From positions 124,001-188,000 of the forward strand of contig CAJQUW010011280.1 in NCBI GenBank assembly GCA_907163375.1: DNA of 64,000 nucleotides. The letters are read 5' to 3'. Of the stretch, positions 60,601-64,000 are shown piece after piece (positions within the stretch are counted from its first letter, which is position 1; each line of letters begins with the position of its first letter). This DNA is from Prostheceraeus crozeri. Taxonomy: Eukaryota > Platyhelminthes > Polycladida > Euryleptidae. The notes under the pieces are model-generated. The model had not been told where the DNA came from, did no database searches, and saw only the letters and a list, made by a program, of their open reading frames with translations. The position numbers were made by a program, and so were the translations under genes.

Positions 60601-62200
60601 GTCGATGATGACACACCTCCGTCAAGTACTGCGGTGACATCCCAGGAATGGTATGCCATCCGAAATGTAATTCTCTGAATTAATGGGAGCCAACGCAGCA
60701 GATGCAAGATCGGAGAGATGTGCTCATATGTGCGGGTGCCTGTTTGATGGCGTACAGTGACGCAATGGATTGTGCAACAGTAACAAAGACGATGCGAGAC
60801 AATATATTGGATCAGAGCAAGGTTTCTAGCGAATCTCAATTGCTAGTTTCCAAGACATTTCCCGGATATATTTTATGAAACTCCAGGATTCATGATAAAT
60901 TCATCTTATCAAACCAGAGTTATTAAAAAAAGGAATGTGTGGCGTTTCAATAGCTGTTCGAGGGTTTGTTGAAATACTTTCCATTTTAGAAGTCAATTCT
61001 AAATATGTCCCGCAGATCAAAACTAGCAATTGGTCTTCGATCAACAACATTGATCCGGATTCTCATCAAATTGTGTATTGAAATTCAGACTTCGTTAAGC
61101 CCAGAGATCACTAAACTCACGAAGGCTACCTCGATAACATTCGATTCATAAGTCCCCCACAGACTATGAATATTGGCTCATAGATACAGAAATATTTTTA
61201 TATCCTTTTTATGATTATATTCTTTTAGATCTTTGCAGAAACATTCTTAAGTCAAAGTTAGATAGCATGCCTAGTCAAACATAGCAAATTTAATGCATTC
61301 GTCTTACAAGATTTACTCCGTAAGGGCTCCGTTCTTCTGTAGATCAGCACCCTAAATGACAAGCCAGCAGATCAGTAACTCATTTTGCGTCTTACATGCT
61401 TGCCCAATTAGTCTTAGTAGCAATTTAGTTGACTTTTAGCAATTTTTAAGAAAGAAATTGATCGATAAAATCGATCATTATTGATTTTCTCTGGAAGGGT
61501 TCGATGAAAAACTCAGAAGTCATAATCAAAAGATGGTTGATTATACACAGTTATGCATGCATAATCAAACTTTCATCTGCAGTTTCATTTAATGTGCTAA
61601 AGCACAAGTGATCGATTTCCAATAATTATCTATTTTTAAAAAAACAATAAATTCGATTATCTCGAAATGAGCTCGATGAATGATCTTCAAATTTAGTTTA
61701 AACAACTTCCCTTGAGCTAACAGAGCTAATTTTTGTAAAACAGATCATTCCCTTTGTTTCGAACTTTTTCCAGCTTCCTGATTACCGTGGGATTACCAAA
61801 ATTAGGATAATATGAAGGTGATGTTTTTATTTTTTCGTGATTCTGGCTGGAATCAGTCTTCAATTCAAGAAAATACCTACTACTGTAAAATCTAACAACG
61901 CAACATGTTTAGAGTTGGAAAGAGTCAGGTTTTTAGTGATAGCTATAATCATTTGACTATAAAAATGTGCTACTTTTAAATTAATTATAACCATAATAAA
62001 AACTGAACTCTTTTCAACTCTAAGCACAATTTATGACTAGTCAGGGTATCTTCCAACATGACAAAGTTCATTTCAACTTAGCGGAATTGAACATACCTCT
62101 TGACCGAGACACGAGAGACCAGTGATATGAATGCGCCATTGTCGCACTAGCCGACAATAACCAGTAGATTGGAATCGAATGATAATACTGACAACGAAAT
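32919..62200 (-). CDS. UVRAG: UVRAG: PI3-kinase complex II subunit (5' end missing)
   Basis: Seven minus-strand exons join in frame: 62097-62200, 55797-55946, 54918-54994, 47023-47128, 42160-42286, 36792-36876 and 32919-33636. They total 1367 nt, or 454 residues plus TGA after a partial codon. The order matches UVRAG/Vps38, which binds Beclin 1 and VPS34 in endosome and autophagosome traffic. The end of the C2 domain is at residues 1-60 (FVVSII...ITGLSCLGQE; human SCFVVKIW...GLKYLGQQ). A coiled coil follows at about 110-225. A Beclin-like C-terminal domain is at about 230-380, with TIYPI, AAYGYAAQLIRIIAYIADVP, LRYPI and YAVFLLNRNI (human SYIYPI, LGYTAHLV, VPLRYPI, YGVYLLNKNI). The tail after that domain is only about 75 residues, far shorter than the roughly 250 of the 699-residue human protein. 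The exons for the start of the C2 domain were not found up to 64000. Confidence 0.95.
33765..33905 (+). repeat. 140-bp direct repeat, left copy
   Basis: About 85-90 per cent like 34720-34859 by eye; shared blocks are aagaaaagaacgc, tcttttattgtat, gaaatttggacagaa and aatctttacaat. The copies are 0.8 kb apart in a UVRAG intron. They could be a segmental duplication or the ends of a small unclassified element. Confidence 0.7.
34415..34633 (+). pseudogene. hAT transposase N-terminal (TTF-type zinc finger) scrap
   Basis: A 72-codon frame reads LTDAEKVEVKRLG, then RTFNREWFVKIKWLTASEEK and ITLLYFPTHAY. The FNREWF.K..WL..SE......FP pattern recalls the TTF-type finger of hAT transposases (W...K.WL.GSE...LFCFPC), but the cysteines expected of an active finger are not present. 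It lies between the two direct repeats. Confidence 0.4.
34720..34859 (+). repeat. 140-bp direct repeat, right copy
   Basis: Partner of 33765-33905 in the same orientation. The region between the copies contains a hAT-like coding scrap at 34415-34633. Confidence 0.7.
34860..36049 (-). other. UVRAG: UVRAG intron between terminal exon and LINE fragment
   Basis: Nothing recognised beyond a G9 run at 35318-35326. Confidence 0.5.
36050..36420 (-). pseudogene. LINE reverse transcriptase fragment
   Basis: Minus-strand frames give DHQYGFRKTRSTGDL, then in another frame FGESTAVSLDISKAFDRVWH, PALLNKLLSLGIHA and FAVNAGVPQ. These are the QYGFR, SLDISKAFD and GVPQ blocks of non-LTR reverse transcriptases of the CR1/Jockey type. 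Stops and frame changes interrupt it. It lies in a UVRAG intron. Confidence 0.75.
36792..36876 (-). CDS. UVRAG: UVRAG exon (coiled coil end)
   Basis: Acceptor tttttcag, donor gtgagc. It encodes ETQLTQLRSDVKAKNDSLQT and then GCDVYQRM. The first codon is split with the 42 kb exon and the last (AG|G, Arg) with the final exon. Confidence 0.9.
37023..37151 (+). repeat. Dispersed repeat family R1, copy 2
   Basis: Second copy: tgatcttttggtcc, gcgaagtcggcaggaagggc, atctgactgtcagcaccgtt and the closing ggagtagcgac are shared with copy 1. It lies in the UVRAG intron just 5' of the 36792-36876 exon in transcript sense. Confidence 0.7.
37152..39986 (-). other. UVRAG: UVRAG intron, 37-40 kb
   Basis: No gene. 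A GC-richer island at 37590-37870 carries a 64-codon minus-strand frame (37649-37843) of ordinary-looking composition that I cannot assign. Confidence 0.5.
39987..40330 (+). pseudogene. RTE-like LINE reverse transcriptase fragment
   Basis: Across shifting frames it reads SVKWLSELFREVLQADDIPH, DWCSSLLIPLYT, MKLLDHAMKVFERVLEKRLR, then GFMPGRGTTDPIFITRQVIE and KYRAMQMKMFLA. The order W...LF..VL....P..W..S.L.P...MK...H..K..ER....LR...GFMPGR.T.D.IF..R is typical of RTE-clade elements. Frame changes show it is dead. It lies in a UVRAG intron. Confidence 0.75.
41701..41876. mobile_element. Candidate MITE with inverted ends
   Basis: The left end attttggatgtggggcgacc pairs imperfectly with the right end ggtc..-type sequence (tacgtcgccctgcatccaat, 41853-41872), giving about 25 paired bases around a 125-bp centre. 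TA lies at both borders. Family unknown. Confidence 0.4.
42160..42286 (-). CDS. UVRAG: UVRAG exon (coiled coil)
   Basis: Acceptor gttttag, donor gtgaga. It encodes KADLEANRSKLMMLKQQLDQ, then TRARVKQQKERHQTLKEKND, continuing the coiled coil that in human UVRAG contacts Beclin 1. Confidence 0.92.
42433..42987 (+). mobile_element. pogo/Tigger-like DNA transposon remnant
   Basis: The right end reverse-complemented reads CAGTGAAATTCGGATAAGCG, like pogo/Tigger termini (CAGT...CGnTTATCCG). The left end cagcggaaagggacttctta is a decayed partner. A short frame at 42529-42600 encodes MSTSQHALSLEEKLKLIRDS then EIP and a stop, which matches the start of the CENP-B/Psq helix-turn-helix (LTLEEKLKVI). TA follows the right end. 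Most of the transposase is deleted. It lies in a UVRAG intron, about 150 bp upstream of the 42160-42286 exon. Confidence 0.6.
43065..43119 (-). repeat. tRNA-like 3' fragment
   Basis: The minus strand carries a good T-arm (GTAGGTTCGAATCCTATC) preceded by a possible anticodon arm with loop ctattta (ATT) and a D-arm-like tggtaga. The stem has a mismatch, position 37 is a pyrimidine, and no matching 5' acceptor strand is present. It is a tRNA pseudogene or SINE piece, not a working tRNA. Confidence 0.4.
43629..45291 (-). mobile_element. 1.65-kb hAT element with CTTCCATC target duplications
   Basis: The body is 43637-45283. Inverted ends CAGTGTCCGGATTC are flanked by perfect 8-bp duplications CTTCCATC (43629-43636 and 45284-45291). 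Subterminal zones repeat TTTTCGTGCAT or CGTGCAT several times, more densely at the right end, as expected for transposase binding sites. The interior carries decayed transposase coding on the minus strand. It lies in the UVRAG intron between the 47 kb and 42 kb exons. Confidence 0.88.
44302..44743 (-). pseudogene. hAT transposase remnant
   Basis: One frame reads LSSEQLIDFWTMVDNSGKFP and MLMKLVKAIFVLP, which resembles the hAT C-terminal dimerisation start (FW......P.L.k....i..LP). A second frame then runs about 100 codons of charged, coiled-coil-like sequence (QKKLEDQLEKRRLLEELQKE, RLRAEKDSLTKKKEKECELV) to a stop. The catalytic region is missing. The switch of frame in mid-domain shows decay. 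Confidence 0.55.
45759..45869. repeat. Near-perfect 49-bp-arm hairpin
   Basis: Arms 45759-45807 and 45821-45869 are reverse complements apart from two mismatches, around a 13-bp loop (cccttaaatttaa). The arm core is aatagccgatgctgtt. It is probably a young foldback MITE; a transcribed hairpin is possible, since it lies in a UVRAG intron. Confidence 0.85.
47023..47128 (-). CDS. UVRAG: UVRAG exon (coiled coil)
   Basis: Acceptor tttgcag, donor gtatgt. It encodes LTNLFEKDMKLYDSVREERD and then RCDNICSQCQFFRQQ, a charged heptad pattern. The phase fits both neighbours. Confidence 0.9.
47879..48570 (-). mobile_element. Tc1/mariner-like element remnant
   Basis: It begins after TA with CAGGGTGTCCGAGCTAACGT, a terminus type seen in mariner-like elements. 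Minus-strand coding scraps in shifting frames read LFMHDGVQLAEDYAATMNGA, DLAPCDF, then MCQQTALAYRERLHQLTESG and GAMLK. The order MHDG ... DL.PCDFF ... ..YRERL.QL...GG is that of Tc1/mariner-superfamily transposase C-termini. No second terminus was found up to 49.2 kb. Confidence 0.6.
49207..50499. mobile_element. Nested foldback element
   Basis: The right arm (about 50283-50499) is one block of about 215 bp. Its reverse complement is found in two pieces on the left: 49207-49315 (ttctaataattaaaggattc to cacggaactgcat) and about 49990-50092 (tggcttcaggaaatcg to gataaagacatta). The left arm is therefore split by a segment of about 680 bp (49316-49985) with its own inverted gttagtgcgcg / cgcgcactaac motifs near its ends. 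This looks like one palindromic element interrupted by another. No coding is recognised. It lies in a UVRAG intron. Confidence 0.75.
49361..49455 (+). repeat. 40-bp tandem repeat, about 2.4 units
   Basis: The unit begins tcctgttagtgcgcgcctgt and continues gtttagatactcaaatgttg. Units start at 49361, 49401 and 49441 (the last partial), and the two complete ones differ at a single position. They lie at the left side of the segment that splits the foldback. Confidence 0.9.
50500..54917 (-). other. UVRAG: UVRAG intron, 50.5-54.9 kb
   Basis: AT-rich. The stretch 52190-52400 repeats gtaattgcaat and caattacat steps typical of some hAT MITEs, but ends were not found. The 104-codon frame at 50990-51304 is unassigned. 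Confidence 0.5.
54918..54994 (-). CDS. UVRAG: UVRAG exon
   Basis: Acceptor ctgcag, donor gtaagc. It encodes KLDVNLLYRADESSVRETYG and then LPVLI, the link into the coiled coil (human LLQVDQNCVRNSYDVFSLL). It ends on two bases that the 47 kb exon completes to Arg. Confidence 0.88.
55797..55946 (-). CDS. UVRAG: UVRAG exon
   Basis: Acceptor tttttcag, donor gtgagt, exactly 50 codons in phase 0. It encodes IPPAGAKEANQDFLMIQFGD and continues FFYTTYQTELLVS, followed by an acidic linker (SEDADDANADKT). It corresponds to human NEIIFGLNDGYYGAP. Confidence 0.9.
56157..56171 (+). repeat. Short (ATC)n microsatellite
   Basis: Five ATC/TCA units in a UVRAG intron. Confidence 0.8.
57030..57110 (-). repeat. 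Partial copy of a foldback MITE (family R2)
   Basis: Shares ttggaaga.gccctgactagtcat and gagttggaaagag.cag.tttttagtgat with the copy at 61911-62061, where the same blocks sit in inverted halves. Only one arm is present here. Confidence 0.6.
57774..59720 (+). mobile_element. Penelope-like retroelement, reverse transcriptase region
   Basis: Long plus-strand coding, now spread over several frames. In order: a Cys/His stretch (CKCSQHPSHINEHHKHVFTG then DLDFI, about 58010-58085), ITTVDKANSNYAFICKKFYV, then YWIPKLHKNPFKFRFI (RT1, near 58610-58660), FDFSTLYTNLDH (RT3 with catalytic Asp, 58855-58890), FQQVRGIPMGGNCSP (RT4, near 59085-59135) and SRYIDDLCIIN (RT5, the YxDD box, near 59226). DKA.N..FICKK.Y, with PKLHKNP, is characteristic of Penelope-like elements in marine invertebrates. 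No GIY-YIG nuclease follows within 1 kb. The copy is broken in a few places. It lies inside the UVRAG intron and is antisense to that gene. Confidence 0.85.
59737..59812 (+). ncRNA. GC hairpin with hammerhead-like GAAAC and CTGATGA (weak)
   Basis: Just after the reverse transcriptase, ggcccc (59737-59742) can pair with ggggcc (59772-59777), followed directly by GAAAC. CTGATGA follows at 59806-59812. Penelope-like elements are known to carry hammerhead ribozymes, whose core is CUGAUGA-stem II-GAAA. Here the order is not the usual one and stem III is not evident, so it is at best a decayed version. Confidence 0.2.
60302..60430 (-). repeat. Dispersed repeat family R1, copy 3
   Basis: Third copy on the opposite strand. 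Reverse-complemented it reads aatcttttggtccagaag, ggaagtaggcaggaagggca, tccggaataaaaataccaca and acgctccagaaaagtctgac. It ends at the cccccagtggg that replaces the cccccagtctg of copy 2. Confidence 0.7.
60620..60839 (-). pseudogene. LINE reverse transcriptase C-terminal scrap
   Basis: Minus-strand frame with TGTRTYEHISPILHLLRWLP then LIQRITFRMAYHSW. It matches the R...HI.PIL..L.WLP...RI.FK block near the end of CR1/L2-type LINE proteins. It is short and without the catalytic part. It lies close to repeat R1 copy 3 on the same strand. Confidence 0.6.
61911..62061. mobile_element. Foldback MITE (family R2), complete copy
   Basis: The left arm tttagagttggaaagagtca and right arm aactcttttcaactctaa are reverse complements. 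The right part continues into gactagtcagggtatcttcc, shared in reverse with 57030-57110. Its right edge lies only about 30 bp from the 5' splice site of the UVRAG exon 62097-62200. Confidence 0.6.
62097..62200 (-). CDS. UVRAG: UVRAG exon, first visible (end of C2 domain)
   Basis: Read on the minus strand: acceptor tttcag, donor gtatgt. It starts two bases into a codon and encodes FVVSIIIRFQSTGYC, then LVRQWRIHITGLSCLGQE. The last part aligns with human IEWKVCLDGLKYLGQQ. Confidence 0.9.
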
Positions 62201-63771
62201 CTGAAAGGAAGAGGTAACTTCATTTTTTCAATAGTCAGGAATGACAGTTGGAGTGAAAATAGTGTGGAGATCTGGCGCAGTGATCAACACCACTTGCCAA
62301 TGGGACAGTGAAGGTATCTGATTTTACAGACTTCAGCTTTCGATGGTGTAGGGCATAGGTTTGAATTTTAAAATCTAGACAGATTACTATATCAGTCAGT
62401 ATTGATAAGTGATGATGATAGTTAGTTGTGAAGTTAACTGACTTCAAACCTCAGGTGAATGCTATTTTCAGTGCAGCCATCCAAGACTTTTAATTGTTGC
62501 TTCTTGTCCAACAGACTTGCAAGATTAGATCACGTCGCACATGTTCAAAGATATCGAAAAATTTGAATATATAAAGCAGCTTCTAAGAAATATTTAGATT
62601 AAATTACTGATGACTTGAATCATCAAAGCTTCACTAATAGATTCTCTTCAATTCAGAAGTCAATCGAATCGATCGTTTAGCGAGTTCATTGCGTTTCACA
62701 TGTTGTACATAGGTACCTATCAGTTCATTTAAAGACTCACTGACCTCGAGTACACTTTAATGCAATCAAGCAGTAGGCATTAGATATAAAATGATAGCAT
62801 ACATAATATTCTACTGTAGTCTGGTAATACAATTTGCATGAAGCCATTTCATTGTGCAAAAGTAGAAATATGCAACAACCGAATTACGGCAGAAATAAAG
62901 ACGCTTAGAATCACTTTCACACAAGAACAGATAGAATTGTAGACTACTAATTTCGCGATTGCACTTCGAAAACGTCCATCCGCAGAGAACAAGCGAGTTG
63001 AACGATTTGCATATCTATCTTCACAGGATTGCGAGTAGAGCAGTAACATCTTTGAAGGCAGAGAGACGGTAACCTTCAGTTGACTGATAGCACACAACGA
63101 TCATGTGAGACAAATTGCAAGACATTCCATTAGTATATCGCGGAATAGACACACAATAAAACAATTATTTGAAACATTCTATAAATGATCAATTATGTGA
63201 AAATATTTATAAATAAATAGCTGCTTTCACTTATCAGGACACAAAATCAAAATATATCTTATCGGATATCCGTTAACGAATTGTTAATATTTTTGTCTTA
63301 TCTCACGTAAAATTAAATTCGGATATCTTCGCATCTGATGCATCGAGAATCGAGATGCATACAGAACACTAAATCTTATAATATAAAGAAATAAATAATT
63401 CTGTAGTAGTACTCATCGCAGGCACATAATGTAAAATTATACAGCTATTCCTTCCTTGTCTATCTTGCAGTCATCATTTGTGGGAAACCGGTACTTTTAC
63501 TTGTATTATACGACATAGTGCATGTAATCCACGACAGAATACTTCCCTTGCATCTTGCGTAAATTCTTGTTGTCAACAAGAGAATTTCGAGAGTACAAAG
63601 AATATTTCTTTGTTAGATTATTTATTCTTTAATTTAGCTTATTATTCAGATATATTATTTAGACTATTATTTGTGAATGCATTGTGCATTCACATAGCCA
63701 AAGAAAATTTCATTGAGAGAAAAGTCAATAATTGTTTAACTTGAAGAATAATTTTACTCATTATATTTGTC
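62201..63771 (-). other. UVRAG: Probable UVRAG intron before the first visible exon
   Basis: Searched on the minus strand for C2-domain coding (a match to human NSLNPTW...DFGIMP); none was seen. The missing N-terminal exons are probably beyond 64000. Confidence 0.5.
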
Positions 63772-63935
63772 ATACGAGGTTTTTGCATCTCAAAATAATG
63801 TACGTATAACATTCATCCTTGCACTAGTCACCTTGAGCATTATGCTTCTTCATTCAAAAAAGCAAAATGCCCGGGGTGACTAGTGCAAGGATGAATGTTA
63901 TACGTACATTATTTTGAGATACAAAAACCCCGTAT
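63772..63935. repeat. Near-perfect 61-bp-arm hairpin
   Basis: Arms 63772-63832 and 63875-63935 are reverse complements with two mismatches, around a 42-bp loop. The core is cttgcactagtcacc / ggtgactagtgcaag with acgtataacattcatc. It is likely a recent foldback MITE. It lies upstream of the first visible UVRAG exon, probably in an intron. Confidence 0.88.
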
Positions 63936-64000
63936 CATTGTCATTACATCAAAACACACGATATGCTTGAAGCATATGATTGCTCAAGGACCATTTCATA

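Noticed and set aside
62849-63097. 82-codon minus-strand frame considered as an upstream UVRAG exon
   Set aside because: No similarity to the C2 domain, and no splice donor in a phase that would fit exon 62097-62200.

Overview
The window is nuclear DNA from an invertebrate animal. It is AT-rich, has long introns with GT/AG splice sites, and carries many decayed transposable elements. It holds two conserved protein-coding genes, both cut by the window edges at their 5' ends and facing each other tail to tail. The species cannot be fixed from the sequence. The WTAP protein shares some wording with the fly orthologue (QENEELGK), so a protostome, perhaps an arthropod, is a weak guess.

Left third (about 450-25750, plus strand): WTAP, the regulatory subunit of the m6A mRNA methyltransferase complex. 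Six coding exons are spread over about 25 kb and give 393 residues plus stop. The first ten or so residues lie on an exon outside the window or not recognised. Its introns hold a Kolobok element with THAP remains (TTAA target sites), a copy of a three-copy dispersed repeat, a piggyBac-like element, a 74-bp tandem duplication, a GIY-YIG fragment from a Penelope-like element, a SINE-like patch, and a short hAT element with an intact 8-bp target duplication.

Middle (about 25750-32800): the space between the two gene ends. It holds a second Kolobok copy that carries a 54-bp palindromic insertion, a 3.0-kb element whose inverted ends are packed with GTTGCC/GGCAAC motifs, a pyrimidine-rich microsatellite tract, and a cluster of AAGATGGCG motifs that includes a perfect 20-bp palindrome.

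Right half (about 32800-62200, minus strand): UVRAG (Vps38-like), a subunit of the class III PI3-kinase complex II that acts in endosome and autophagosome maturation. Seven exons give 454 residues, from the end of the C2 domain to the stop. The upstream exons must lie beyond 62200, probably beyond the window. Its introns are a graveyard: a diverged direct repeat around a hAT fragment, LINE reverse transcriptase pieces, a pogo/Tigger-like remnant, a 1.65-kb hAT with CTTCCATC target duplications, a Tc1/mariner-like remnant, a nested foldback structure near 49.2-50.5 kb, near-perfect hairpins, and a Penelope-like retroelement with readable reverse transcriptase motifs.

The two genes work in unrelated processes and nothing suggests shared function. 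I found no convincing undescribed biological system. The most unusual items are the GGCAAC-rich 3-kb element, the nested foldback, the tiny palindromic insertion with a paralogous empty site, and the near-perfect hairpins.
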